A stretch of DNA of 64,000 nt from assembly GCA_900557165.1 (NCBI GenBank), contig USRS01000001.1:1-64000 (forward strand). The letters are read 5' to 3'. Below the pieces are notes generated by a model that was given only the letters and a program-made list of their open reading frames with translations, did not search any database and was not told the DNA's origin. Made by a program: the position numbers and the translations under genes. Below, in pieces: positions 17,810 to 27,532 of the stretch (position 1 is the first letter of the stretch; the number at the start of each line of letters is the position of its first letter). Source of the DNA: an uncultured Clostridium sp. GTDB taxonomy: Bacteria > Bacillota > Clostridia > Peptostreptococcales > Peptostreptococcaceae.

Positions 17810-18973
17810 ATGAAAAAAATATTATTTGTATGTTATGGATTAGGAATAGGTGGAATTGAAAAATGTTTAGTAAATTTATTAAATGAACTAGATTCAAATA
17901 AATATGAAATTGATGTTTTACCAATGAATCCTGAATTTGAATTAAAAAATCAGATAAAAAAAGACATAAATATACTAAATACATTTGAATATGCTATTAA
18001 TACTACAGATACATTTTCAGAATATTTAAAAGAGAAAAATTTATTTTTAAAATTACTTAAAATAAGCAAGTATATTATTTTTAGATTAATAAATAAATTT
18101 GGACAAAAACCATGGAAGCTCTTTAAAAGACTTAATAAAGATTATGATATAGCTATAGCATATTCTCAAAATGATTTTTCACCATATTATGTAATTGATA
18201 AAGTAAAAGCAAAAAGAAAATATATGTGGTATCACAATGGAGCTTATGAAGAAGAAGATAGTAAGTATAAAATCGATAAAGAATATTATGTTAAATTTGA
18301 TAAAATGATAGCTGTTTCAGAGGATTGTAAGAAAAATTTACTTGAAAAATTTCCTCAACTTCAAAGTAAGATATTAATACTACATAATATAATAAATAGA
18401 CATGAAATTATAAAATTATCCCAAAAAGCACAAGATGATATTTTTGATAAAAATACTATAAATATCGTTTCTGTTGGAAGGCTTACTAAAGAAAAAGGTG
18501 GAAGTTTAGCAGTAGATATATGTAAAAGTTTGTCAGATGAAGGATACAATATTAGATGGTATTGGATAGGTGATGGAAATCAATTTGATTTTTTAGAAAA
18601 GAAAATTAAAGAGATGAATATACAAGATAAATTTTATTTATTAGGAAATAAGATAAATCCTTATACCTACATGAAAAATTGTGATATATATGTACAACCA
18701 TCATACTATGAAGCATACTGTACAACTACTAATGAGGCAAGAATTTTGAATAAGCCTATAATAGCAACAGATGTAGGTGGGATGAGAGAACAGTTTATAG
18801 ATGGAAAAACAGGAATATTAGTAGAAACAGATAAAAATGCAATATTTAATGCAATTAAGTATTTATTAGATAACAAGGAACATAGACTACAGCTAAGTTT
18901 AAACCTTAAAAGTATGGAGTATAAATTTGATAATTATATAAATGAGTATGATAAATTATTCATGGAGAGATAG
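17810..18973 (+). CDS. Glycosyltransferase family 4
   Basis: A 387-residue GT-B enzyme. It starts ILFVCYGLGIGGIEKCLVNL; the donor half has SVGRLTKEKGGSLAVD, YWIGDGNQ and QPSYYEAYCTTTNEA. An in-frame ATG at 17792 overlaps the previous gene, but AAGGA at 17798-17802 fits the ATG at 17810. It is a predicted cytoplasmic capsule transferase of unknown specificity. Confidence 0.87.
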   Translation: MKKILFVCYGLGIGGIEKCLVNLLNELDSNKYEIDVLPMNPEFELKNQIKKDINILNTFEYAINTTDTFSEYLKEKNLFLKLLKISKYIIFRLINKFGQKPWKLFKRLNKDYDIAIAYSQNDFSPYYVIDKVKAKRKYMWYHNGAYEEEDSKYKIDKEYYVKFDKMIAVSEDCKKNLLEKFPQLQSKILILHNIINRHEIIKLSQKAQDDIFDKNTINIVSVGRLTKEKGGSLAVDICKSLSDEGYNIRWYWIGDGNQFDFLEKKIKEMNIQDKFYLLGNKINPYTYMKNCDIYVQPSYYEAYCTTTNEARILNKPIIATDVGGMREQFIDGKTGILVETDKNAIFNAIKYLLDNKEHRLQLSLNLKSMEYKFDNYINEYDKLFMER

Positions 18974-18978
18974 TAAAA

Positions 18979-19968
18979 ATGGATAAAAAAATTAGTATAG
19001 TAGTTCCAGTATATAATGGAGAAAAGTATATATCAAAATGTTTAGACAGCTTAATAAATCAGTCATATAAAAATATAGAAATAATAATTATAAATGATGG
19101 TTCAAGTGATAATACAGAAAAAATTTGTAATAAATATAAGGAAATAGATTCTAGAATTAAAGTTATTAGTATTGAGAATGGAGGTGTATCTAAAGCAAGA
19201 AATATAGGCATAGAAAATGCAACAGGCCAATTTTTAATGTTTTGTGATAGTGACGATTATGTAGCAAAGGATTGGTGTAAATTACTATTAGAAAATTATA
19301 AAGAAAATAATTTGATAGTATGTGACTATTACAATGTAATTGACAATGAAGTTAAAGAGTTTGACTACGAAAGACCTAAAGTAGATAGTGTAATAAATAA
19401 GGCTGATTTTTTAAAATTAAGGTTGTATGGAATAAATGCTCCATGGAATAAAATTTATTATTTAGAAGTTATTAAAAATAATAACATTAGATTTGATGAA
19501 AACATATCTTTGGGAGAAGATTTAAGATTTAATATAAGATACTTAGATGCAATTTCAGGAAATATAAACTTTATAAAAACAAAATTATACTTCTATACAT
19601 TATCTAGAGAAAATTGTTTAACAAATAGAATTTATAAAGATTATGATATACAATGCATAGAACAGTATAATTTTATTAGAGAATATATGAGTATATTTGG
19701 AACAAAAAATTATGAAGTATGGCAGATATTTTATAATAGTATTTTTATGGAATTAGTAAACTCATTTAATATGAATTTACTTTTAAAAAATACAAGTTTA
19801 TTACAAAGAATAAAAAAAAATAGTTATATAATGAAAACTTATGAGTATCAAGTGTGTGCTAAAAATGCAGAAATATCGTCAAATAAAGTTTATAGATGGA
19901 TATATAGAAGAAAAAGTTATTGGTATATATATGTTGTAGATAAAGTTATAAGACTTATAAATATATGA
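18979..19968 (+). CDS. Glycosyltransferase family 2
   Basis: A 329-residue GT-A enzyme. It has the start ISIVVPVYNGEKYISKCL, IINDGSSDNTE and the metal motif in FCDSDDYV near residue 92. NAPWNKIY and LGEDLRFNIRYL are typical later motifs of capsule family 2 enzymes. It lies six bases after the previous gene. Confidence 0.88.
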   Translation: MDKKISIVVPVYNGEKYISKCLDSLINQSYKNIEIIIINDGSSDNTEKICNKYKEIDSRIKVISIENGGVSKARNIGIENATGQFLMFCDSDDYVAKDWCKLLLENYKENNLIVCDYYNVIDNEVKEFDYERPKVDSVINKADFLKLRLYGINAPWNKIYYLEVIKNNNIRFDENISLGEDLRFNIRYLDAISGNINFIKTKLYFYTLSRENCLTNRIYKDYDIQCIEQYNFIREYMSIFGTKNYEVWQIFYNSIFMELVNSFNMNLLLKNTSLLQRIKKNSYIMKTYEYQVCAKNAEISSNKVYRWIYRRKSYWYIYVVDKVIRLINI

Positions 19969-19986
19969 ATGGGAGATATGAGATAT

Positions 19987-20532
19987 ATGATATTAAATAG
20001 AATAAAGCGATCTTTTTATAGGAGATTATATCATGGTATTGGGAAAAAATTGCCTACATCTGTTGGTAAATACGGAAATACATATAAGAAAATTAGAGGA
20101 TTTATGGTTAAAAATTTTATTCAAGAGTGTGGTAAAAATGTAAATATTGAAAAAGGTGCAGAGTTTGATCCAGAACTTAAAATAGGTGATAATAGTGGTG
20201 TTGGTGTAAATTGCATTCTTAGTGGAAGAATAACAATTGGTGAAAATGTAATGATGGGAAATCAATGTATCATGTATTCGTATAGTCATGCATTTGATAG
20301 ACTTGATATTCCAATGTGCGAACAGGGATTTGAACCAGAAACACCTTTAATTATTGGAAATGATGTATGGATAGGATCTAGAGTAATAATATTACCAGGG
20401 GTAAAAGTAGGCAATCACTGTATTTTAGGTGCAGGAGCTGTGGTAACTAAAGATGTTCCAGACTATGCCGTAGTAGGAGGATCACCAGCTAGAATACTAA
20501 AAATGAGAAATGGGGATTTAGTAAATGAGTAG
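19987..20532 (+). CDS. Left-handed beta-helix O-acyltransferase
   Basis: A 181-residue acyltransferase with hexapeptide repeats. The maltose-acetyltransferase-type segment SYSHAFDR holds the probable catalytic His, followed by IGNDVWIGSRVIILPGVKVG, GAGAVVTKDVP and VVGGSPAR. It probably acetylates a capsule sugar using acetyl-CoA. Three in-frame ATGs (19969, 19978, 19987) compete. I chose 19987 because GGGAGA at 19971-19976 lies about ten bases before it and nothing like a ribosome site precedes 19969. The stop overlaps the pyruvyl transferase start by 8 bases. Confidence 0.83.
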   Translation: MILNRIKRSFYRRLYHGIGKKLPTSVGKYGNTYKKIRGFMVKNFIQECGKNVNIEKGAEFDPELKIGDNSGVGVNCILSGRITIGENVMMGNQCIMYSYSHAFDRLDIPMCEQGFEPETPLIIGNDVWIGSRVIILPGVKVGNHCILGAGAVVTKDVPDYAVVGGSPARILKMRNGDLVNE

Positions 20533-21694
20533 AATTAAATTATATTATCATTCAGGTAGTAAAAATCATGGATGCGAAGCTATAGTAAGAGGAACATCAA
20601 AAATATTACAAGAAGATTTATCACTTTTTTCAATAAGACCAAATGAAGATATAAAATATGGATTAAATGAGATATGTGAAATTATAGATGATAAAGAGGA
20701 AGTCATAAATAAATACAGTTTAAAAAATATATTAGGTATTTTAGATATTAAAATTAACAATAAAATAGATACAGTAATTAAAAATAGAAGAAAAAATATT
20801 TTATATAATATAAAAAAAGATGATATTTGCTTTTCAATAGGAGGGGATAATTATTGTTATCCAGGCACAGATATTATAGGAGCATTGAATAATAATATAC
20901 GAAAAAAGGGAGCAAAGACAGTTTTATGGGGATGTTCTGTTGAGCCAGATGTGATTAATGGGGATGTGGCAAATGACCTATCAAAATATGACCTAATAGT
21001 ATCAAGAGAATCAATATCATATGAGGCATTAAAAAAAGTAAATCCAAACACAAAATTATATCCAGATCCAGCATTTCAATTAGATAAAAAAGAACTACCA
21101 TTACCAAAAGGATTTGAAGAAGGTAATACTGTAGGTATAAATGTAAGTCCTTTAATAATTAATTGTGAAAATAACAAAGGAATAACAAAAGATAATTATG
21201 AAGAACTTATAAAGTACATTATAAATAATACAAATATGCAGATAGCATTAATTCCACATGTTGTCTGGGATAATAACGATGATAGAGTGCCACTTTTAGA
21301 GTTATATGAAATGTTTAAGGATAGTGGCAGGGTAGTTATGATAGAAGATTGCAACTGTATGGAATTAAAGGGATATATATCGAGATGTAGATTTTTTATA
21401 GGAGCTAGAACTCATGCTACTATAGCAGCATATTCAACATATGTACCAACATTAGTTGTAGGATATTCTGTAAAAGCAAGAGGAATTGCAAAAGATATAT
21501 TTGGAACATCTGAAAACTATGTATTACCAGTTCAATTATTAAAGACAAATAAAGATTTAATAAATTCATTTAAGTGGATAGAAAAAAATGAACAGAAAAT
21601 TAGATTACATCTACAATCATTTATGCCATATTATAAAAATAAATCTCTAGATGTAAAAAAAGAAATAGAAAAATTAACAGAGGTAACACAATAA
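20525..21694 (+). CDS. Polysaccharide pyruvyl transferase family protein
   Basis: A 389-residue protein of the WcaK/CsaB pyruvyl-transferase family. Signatures are the start YYHSGSKNHGCEAIVRG, SIGGDNYCYP near residue 105, LWGCSVEP, and RCRFFIGARTHATIAAYS near residue 287-304. Such enzymes add a ketal-linked pyruvate from phosphoenolpyruvate to a polymer sugar, giving it negative charge. The next gene (F420-hydrogenase-beta-like) abuts it, a pairing seen in other polysaccharide loci. The reaction here is assigned from the family only. Confidence 0.83.
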   Translation: MSRIKLYYHSGSKNHGCEAIVRGTSKILQEDLSLFSIRPNEDIKYGLNEICEIIDDKEEVINKYSLKNILGILDIKINNKIDTVIKNRRKNILYNIKKDDICFSIGGDNYCYPGTDIIGALNNNIRKKGAKTVLWGCSVEPDVINGDVANDLSKYDLIVSRESISYEALKKVNPNTKLYPDPAFQLDKKELPLPKGFEEGNTVGINVSPLIINCENNKGITKDNYEELIKYIINNTNMQIALIPHVVWDNNDDRVPLLELYEMFKDSGRVVMIEDCNCMELKGYISRCRFFIGARTHATIAAYSTYVPTLVVGYSVKARGIAKDIFGTSENYVLPVQLLKTNKDLINSFKWIEKNEQKIRLHLQSFMPYYKNKSLDVKKEIEKLTEVTQ

Positions 21695-22873
21695 ATGATA
21701 AATATAAAAGATAAATCAAAATGTTGTGGATGCAATAGTTGTTTTAATATATGCCCTACAGGAAGTATAGATATGGTAGAAGATGTAGAGGGGTTCTTAT
21801 ATCCTAAAATTGATAAAAATACATGTATTGAATGTAATTTATGTAAAATGAGATGTCCAATATTAAAAGATAAAAAATCTATTACCCCTGAAATATTTGG
21901 TTGTTATTCTAAAAATAAGAATATAAGACAAAAGAGTTCATCTGGTGGATTATTTACAATATTATCAAAAATAATAATAAGTGAAAATGGTATTGTTTAT
22001 GGAGCAAAATTTGATAAAAATAATCAAGTCATTCATGATTATACATCAAGTTATGAAGAACTAATTTTTTTTAGAGGCTCAAAATATGTACAAAGTAATA
22101 CTACAAATACTTATAAAAATGTAAAATTACACTTAGAACAAGGTAAAAAAGTATTATTTACTGGTACACCTTGTCAAATAGCAGGATTAAAGACATTTTT
22201 AAATAAAGATTATGATAATTTGATTTGCATTGATATTATATGTCATAGTGTACCAAGTCCAATGGTTTATAATAAATATTTAAATTTTATGGAAAAAAAG
22301 TATAAGTCTAAAATAAAAACAATAAATTTTAGAAACAAAGATAATGGATGGCTAAATTATAATATAGAAATAGAATTTATAAATAAGAAGTCTATTACTG
22401 AAAAAGGAGTGGATAACTTGTATATGAAAGGTTTTCTAATGAATCTTTATGGAAGGCCTTCTTGTACAAACTGTCAATTTAAAAATTTTACAAGTGGAAG
22501 CGATATTACTTTAGGAGATTTTTGGGGAATTGAAACTATAGATAGTGATTTTTATGATAGTAAAGGCGTATCTTTAGTATGCATTAATACTAAAAAAGGT
22601 ACAGTGATATTTGATAGAATATCTAAAGACGATATAAAATTTAAAAGGTTTCCTATTAATGTAGTAGTTGAGCGAAATCCAGCACTAATAAAGTCAGTGG
22701 AAGACAATAAATATAGAGAACATTTTTATAAATACTTAAATAACACTAACATTAATATATGCAAATTAATTAATAAATATACAAAACTGCCTATAAAAAA
22801 AAGGTTAGAAAATAATGTTTATATAATAAAAGAAAAAACTAAAATTAATATTAAAAAGGTTATGAAATTATAA
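21695..22873 (+). CDS. Coenzyme F420 hydrogenase/dehydrogenase beta-subunit-like iron-sulfur protein
   Basis: A 392-residue protein. Residues about 8-53 hold two 4Fe-4S ferredoxin motifs (CCGCNSCFNICP and CIECNLCKMRCP). The rest matches the FrhB N- and C-terminal domains: SSSGGLFT, FTGTPCQIAGLK, DIICHSVPSP, CTNCQFKN and DITLGDFWGIE. The family binds flavin and Fe-S clusters and reduces F420 in methanogens. In bacterial polysaccharide loci the role is undefined, perhaps an oxidoreductase acting on a sugar. The start codon directly follows the pyruvyl transferase stop, with GAGGT upstream. Confidence 0.85.
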   Translation: MINIKDKSKCCGCNSCFNICPTGSIDMVEDVEGFLYPKIDKNTCIECNLCKMRCPILKDKKSITPEIFGCYSKNKNIRQKSSSGGLFTILSKIIISENGIVYGAKFDKNNQVIHDYTSSYEELIFFRGSKYVQSNTTNTYKNVKLHLEQGKKVLFTGTPCQIAGLKTFLNKDYDNLICIDIICHSVPSPMVYNKYLNFMEKKYKSKIKTINFRNKDNGWLNYNIEIEFINKKSITEKGVDNLYMKGFLMNLYGRPSCTNCQFKNFTSGSDITLGDFWGIETIDSDFYDSKGVSLVCINTKKGTVIFDRISKDDIKFKRFPINVVVERNPALIKSVEDNKYREHFYKYLNNTNINICKLINKYTKLPIKKRLENNVYIIKEKTKINIKKVMKL

Positions 22874-22885
22874 GGAGATTAATAT

Positions 22886-24421
22886 ATGAAAAGGTTAAAT
22901 CAATTACACACTGGTGTAATTTTATCATATATAAATTTAGGTATAGGAAGTATCGTTCCTTTAATATATACTCCAATAATGCTTAGACTATTAACTCAAA
23001 GTGAATATGGTTTATACAGTTTAGCTAGTTCAGTAATAAGTTATTTATCTTTATTAAACTTTGGACTAGGTAGTGCGGTTATTAGGTATATAACTAAGTA
23101 TAGAGTATTGAATAATAAAAAGGATGAGGAGAGAATTATAGGCTTATTTTTATTTCTCTATAGTATTTTAGGTATTTTAGTATGTATCGGTGGTATAATT
23201 TTAGTGTTTTTAACAGATAAATTTTTCTCTAATGGACTTACATTACCTGAAATTGCTAAACTTAAAATATTAATAATTATAATGTCATTTAATACAGCAA
23301 TTTCTTTCCCTGGGAGCGTATTTTCATCTATTACTATATCACATGAAAAATTTATATTTAGGAAAGTTATTGATATGATTTCAACAATAGCTACACCTAT
23401 TTTTAATTTATTTGCATTGTTTTTGGGATTTGCATCAATAGGAATGACTTTAGCTTCTACGATACTCCAAGCTATAATAATACCTATAAATATTATATAT
23501 TGTTTTAAAGTTTTAAATGTAAGACCAAGATTTAGAAGTATGCCTTTTAATATTTTAAGTGAAATTATAGATTTTTCTGCATTTATATTTTTAGGTTCAA
23601 TTGTAGACATGTTATATTGGTCTACAGATAAGGTTTTAATAGGAGCAATGATAGGTACTGCATCAGTAGCAATATATAATGTAGGTGGAACGTTTAATAA
23701 TATGGTTCAACAATTAGCGCTTGGAATAACTGGAGTTTTAACTCCTAAAATCACAGGAATGGTATTTAATAATTCACAAAAATATGAGTTATCAAATTTA
23801 CTTATTAAAACTGGTAGATTACAATATATAATAGTTTCTCTTACAGTGTCAGGATTTATTGTATTTGGTAAACAATTTATTATCTTTATAGCTGGTAAAG
23901 GTTATGAGGAGTCATATACTATTGCATTATTAACAATGATACCATTAATAGTTCCTTTAATTCAAAATGTGGCTTTAAATATTATTGTAGCTCAAAATAA
24001 GCATAAATTTAGAGCAATTGTATATCTTATAGTTGCTATAATTAATGTAATATCAACAGCGATTATAATAAAATTCTATGGAATCATTGGTGCAGCAGTA
24101 TGCTCAAGTATTGCGTTTTGTATAGGAAATATTTTGATAATGAATATATATTATTATAAGGTAATAGAATTGGATATAATAAGATTTTGGAAAAATATTT
24201 GTAATATGAGTAAAGTTCCTATTTTAATGATTATTTTAGGAAATATATGTGTATTTTATATAGGAATAGAAACACTTAGTAAGTTTTTATTAGGTGTTAT
24301 TATTTATACATTAATATTTTTAATATTAACATTTAAGTTAAGTATGAATGATTATGAAAAGCAAATTATTACTAAGCCGATAAAAAAAATAAAAAGTAAG
24401 TTTATAGAAGCATATGAATAA
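22886..24421 (+). CDS. Wzx-type polysaccharide repeat-unit flippase
   Basis: A 511-residue integral membrane protein with about 12-14 helices from the MOP/MATE-like superfamily. Its N-terminal pattern (LGIGSIVPLIYTPIMLRLLTQSEYGLYSLA) is typical of Wzx flippases that move lipid-linked repeat units across the membrane. Later stretches, DMLYWSTDKVLIGAM and IAGKGYEESY, fit the family. With the EpsG-type polymerase and the Wzz/kinase pair it completes a Wzx/Wzy pathway. AAGGAG precedes the start. Confidence 0.88.
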   Translation: MKRLNQLHTGVILSYINLGIGSIVPLIYTPIMLRLLTQSEYGLYSLASSVISYLSLLNFGLGSAVIRYITKYRVLNNKKDEERIIGLFLFLYSILGILVCIGGIILVFLTDKFFSNGLTLPEIAKLKILIIIMSFNTAISFPGSVFSSITISHEKFIFRKVIDMISTIATPIFNLFALFLGFASIGMTLASTILQAIIIPINIIYCFKVLNVRPRFRSMPFNILSEIIDFSAFIFLGSIVDMLYWSTDKVLIGAMIGTASVAIYNVGGTFNNMVQQLALGITGVLTPKITGMVFNNSQKYELSNLLIKTGRLQYIIVSLTVSGFIVFGKQFIIFIAGKGYEESYTIALLTMIPLIVPLIQNVALNIIVAQNKHKFRAIVYLIVAIINVISTAIIIKFYGIIGAAVCSSIAFCIGNILIMNIYYYKVIELDIIRFWKNICNMSKVPILMIILGNICVFYIGIETLSKFLLGVIIYTLIFLILTFKLSMNDYEKQIITKPIKKIKSKFIEAYE

Positions 24422-24437
24422 TGGGTAGGTTGCATTT

Positions 24438-25322
24438 ATGTTGAAGAAAGAGGAATTGTATATTGAAATTAAAATAATTATTGATCGTGTATTGAGTTAT
24501 ATTGAAAAAAAACCTAATATTATGCATGATAAACAAATGCTAGAGTATATTAAAAAAGATAGATATTCTTTATCACGTTTTGGAGATGGTGAATTTAACA
24601 TAATATATGGAAAGAGTATTGGTTTTCAGGATTTTGATACTGAATTAGCTAATAGATTAAAATATATATTATACAATGAAAGTAGTAAGCATTTGACAGG
24701 TATACCAAATAGTTTTGGAAGTTTAAATAAATTTGAAGATGAACCTAAAAAATATTGGTATAGGTATATGGCATTTAATAGGAAGAAAATTATGAATTTA
24801 TTAAGCGATAATAAAGTTTATTGTGATTCTTTTATGACAAGGTTTTATTTAGCTTATAAAGATAAAAAAGGATGTAGTAAATATATTAAGCAAATTAAAT
24901 AAGTGTGGAAAAATCGAAATATTGTAATTGTTGAAGGAGAATTATCTAGAATAGGTATAAGAAATGATTTATTTAAGGGTGCAGAGGATATTAAAAGAAT
25001 ATTGGTACCTTCTAAAAATGCATTTTCAGTATATGATAAAATTTTATCAGAATGCCTGAAATTGAATAAAGAATATTTATTTATTTTATCCATAGGACCA
25101 ACAGCATCTATTTTAGCATATGATTTAAATAAAAGTGGATACCAAGCATTAGATTTTGGACATATAGATTTACAATATGAATACTATTTGAGAAGTTGCA
25201 ATAAAAAAATAAAAATATATGGAAAATATAATAATGAAGTAGAAAATGGTGACAATGTTGAAAGTTTAGAGGATAATGAATACATTAATCAAATAATTTG
25301 TAATATTAGGATAGATGTATAA
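24438..25322 (+). pseudogene. GT-D fold glycosyltransferase (DUF1792 type) interrupted by an in-frame stop
   Basis: Residues 1-154 contain LSRFGDGEFNII, the catalytic-region DGE motif of the DUF1792/SP_1767-type GT-D transferases. A TAA at 24900-24902 ends that reading frame, but the same frame runs on at once with WKNRNIVIVEGELSRIG and ends with ALDFGHIDLQYEY, which are the expected middle and end of the same family. Removing one codon would give about 294 residues, close to the normal length. The gene is therefore a single-nonsense pseudogene, a sequencing error, or two pieces joined by re-initiation at the GTG next to the stop. It is the last gene of locus A. Confidence 0.8.
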
Positions 25323-25718
25323 TCATATAAATATAATATATTTAATTTAAAATCTAAACATTAGATATTATAAAAAACATGATATGATAATGTAAAAAAT
25401 AACAACGTACTTTATTCCTTAAGAAAAGAAAAATTACAGATAAAATAACTTATAAAAAATGGACGACTAAAAGTTAATATTAATTCAAATGTATTTATTT
25501 TTAATAATTTTATTTACCATATATTGATATTGCAAGAAGAAAAAATTAAAAACTATAGAGTCTATATAAATTAGACTCTTTTTTTGCCACAAATCCCCCC
25601 TAAAATCCCACATATTCAAAAAAAACAATTAATTTTAAACGTATGTTCAAAATATACAATTGCAAAAAAGAGAAAAATATCATACCCTTTAGATATAAGT
25701 AAAAAAAGGGGGATTAAC
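25323..25718. other. Intergenic stretch after capsule locus A
   Basis: This 396-base stretch is very AT-rich and has no convincing coding sequence. It holds one clear element, the terminator at 25557-25585. An open frame from 25584 leads into the AraC-like gene, but it lacks a start signal before the GGGGG-led ATG at 25719. Confidence 0.6.
25557..25585 (+). terminator. Terminator between capsule locus A and the AraC-like gene
   Basis: AGAGTCTA pairs with TAGACTCT around a seven-base loop, followed by seven T. This is the first good terminator after locus A, about 235 bases past its last stop codon. Confidence 0.85.
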
Positions 25719-26144
25719 ATGATAAAATCATTTAAAAAATTTATAAACTACGTGGAAGAAAACTACCATAGCAGCTTTACAGAAGATGATATAAAAAACA
25801 TAACAGGATACAGCTACCAATACTTTAACAAATGCTTCAAAGAAATATGGCATATGACACCCCAAGTCTATAGAAAGCGCAGACAACTGACTTTGATAGC
25901 TTTGGAAATAAAAAGAAACACAGTCACTATTAAGGAAAGTGATCTTGCTCCTTGGACAGATGACAGTGCATTTTTAAAAGCTTTTAAGAGGGAGTTTAAT
26001 ATTACACCACATAAATACATAAAAGAAAAAGACTTTACTTTACAAGAAAAAATAGAAATACCACCCCAAGTTTATATGGATTATATGCTAAATAATCATA
26101 ATAGATCATTAGAAGAAAAATACGAAAGCCTGTTCTGCAAGTAG
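25719..26144 (+). CDS. Short AraC-type HTH protein
   Basis: A 141-residue protein made mainly of an AraC-type DNA-binding domain. The first HTH is FTEDDIKNITGYSYQYFNKCFKE and the second holds DDSAFLKAFKREFNITPHKYIKE. No ligand-binding domain is present. A longer open frame begins at 25584, but the ATG at 25719 has a strong AAAGGGGGA site. It may regulate the genes immediately downstream (53- and 370-residue products). The target is unknown. Confidence 0.75.
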   Translation: MIKSFKKFINYVEENYHSSFTEDDIKNITGYSYQYFNKCFKEIWHMTPQVYRKRRQLTLIALEIKRNTVTIKESDLAPWTDDSAFLKAFKREFNITPHKYIKEKDFTLQEKIEIPPQVYMDYMLNNHNRSLEEKYESLFCK

Positions 26145-26152
26145 GTGATAAT

Positions 26153-26314
26153 ATGGACAAAAAGAAAGATAAACTACTACTGCTATATTTATTTCAAGAC
26201 ACCAATCTTAAAGAAATCGACATATACACCTTATCAAAAAATATACTAAAATTACGACACGTCATCGAGATGTACACCACAAGTGAACAAAATAAAAATG
26301 AAAATATAAAATAA
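26153..26314 (+). CDS. Small hypothetical protein, 53 residues
   Basis: This open frame starts eight bases after the AraC-like gene, with AGGTGA upstream. The product begins MDKKKDKLLLLYLFQDTN and is helical and charged, without signal peptide or Cys. It ends in an A/T-rich run with imperfect ATAAAATA repeats (about 26299-26342). I do not recognise it. The reading frame is supported only by position and the ribosome site. Confidence 0.4.
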   Translation: MDKKKDKLLLLYLFQDTNLKEIDIYTLSKNILKLRHVIEMYTTSEQNKNENIK

Positions 26315-26366
26315 AAATATAAAATATAAAATAAAAATAAAAACCGTAAGGGAGTCGGGATAGAAT

Positions 26367-27479
26367 ATGATAAATGAAGAATATAATAATTTACCAAGAG
26401 ATGTAATAAAAAGCCTTGCAAAAATGGAAAAAATAATAAAAATCATAGAAACAAATTTATTCTTACCTAAAGACGACATACTAAGAGAAATAAACATAGA
26501 AATAGGATCAACACAAAAAGCCATGGACATATTCAGTCAATACTATCCAGACAAAGGCGTTAACTTATCAATTTACATAATCCAAAGAAAGAAAACTATA
26601 GCGCAAAAAGCAATAAAAAACCTTACAAACCCAACACTAATCGATAGAAAAATTTATGAAATAACTCAAATGTACAAATCTAACTTTAATCAATCCTTAA
26701 AGAATAATCCGATGATAATAGAAGCTTTTGATATGAAAAAAGTTTATGAAAATATAAACAACATATACGACACCCTTTATAATTTGAACGATGAAAAAAT
26801 TATAAAAACAAAAATTTCAAGAACTAAAATCTTAATAGAAGATAGAGACTGGAATGTGGGTCTTAGGATGATTTTTGCCATGAGGGAGTATATATCCTTT
26901 GGTAATGCTAAAAACATGGAAAAGTTAATAGATTATGATATGCTTTTACAAGAACATGAATGGATGGAGTATTATATAAAAAACATGAAAAATTACAATG
27001 TAAATACTGCCTTTGATCATGCTATTAGTTCCAGAGAAGAATTTTATGATAATAAACAAAATAGAATTATGGAATTTTTATTATATTACAAAGAAAATAA
27101 AAACTTTAACATGGATGAGGTTACTTATTACTGTGTGGACAGAAGTTATTTGAAAGATGTGATAAATAATTTTTCACTGCCAAATAATCTCCATCAGTAC
27201 AGAACTATTTTATCTAAAAGCAAACTTGCCCTTAGGATGATGATGAAAAGCGACGATTATATATTGTCTTATGTAAATCACTTTAAATCTATAATTGATA
27301 ATGATTTGGAAAGAGAAGTATTTTCTTATTTAGCAGAAAGAGAAGAACAAAATCTTGATGGTCATATAAAAGAAATTCACCAATATTTATGCAAAAAATA
27401 TAAAAATTTATCGAAAAATGATATAGAAGAAGCTATGAAAAACTTATTATTAAAAGGATTTATAAGTCTATACATTTGA
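26367..27479 (+). CDS. Hypothetical helical protein, 370 residues, possibly regulatory
   Basis: I do not recognise this gene. The first 70 residues (KIIETNLFLPKDDILREIN then QKAMDIFSQYYPDKG) are laid out like the AraC-type HTH of the gene upstream, though the match is weak. The centre is helical and rich in Asn, Lys and Met. The last 55 residues (LDGHIKEIHQYLCKKYKNLS then KNLLLKGFISLYI) look like a winged helix. It has no signal peptide or membrane helix. It is followed by its own terminator. A DNA-binding regulator is the best guess, not an established one. Confidence 0.55.
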   Translation: MINEEYNNLPRDVIKSLAKMEKIIKIIETNLFLPKDDILREINIEIGSTQKAMDIFSQYYPDKGVNLSIYIIQRKKTIAQKAIKNLTNPTLIDRKIYEITQMYKSNFNQSLKNNPMIIEAFDMKKVYENINNIYDTLYNLNDEKIIKTKISRTKILIEDRDWNVGLRMIFAMREYISFGNAKNMEKLIDYDMLLQEHEWMEYYIKNMKNYNVNTAFDHAISSREEFYDNKQNRIMEFLLYYKENKNFNMDEVTYYCVDRSYLKDVINNFSLPNNLHQYRTILSKSKLALRMMMKSDDYILSYVNHFKSIIDNDLEREVFSYLAEREEQNLDGHIKEIHQYLCKKYKNLSKNDIEEAMKNLLLKGFISLYI

Positions 27480-27488
27480 AACACTCAG

Positions 27489-27514
27489 CTATGAAAATTG
27501 TCATAGTTTTTTTT
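27489..27514 (+). terminator. Terminator after the 370-residue hypothetical gene
   Basis: CTATGA pairs with TCATAG around AAATTG, followed by eight T. It separates the AraC-like unit from the prophage remnant. Confidence 0.8.
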
Positions 27515-27532
27515 ATACAAAAATACAAAAGA

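Noticed and set aside
26299-26342. Short A/T repeats as a CRISPR array or iteron origin
   Set aside because: The units are imperfect, under 10 bases and without spacers; they are low-complexity A/T sequence.
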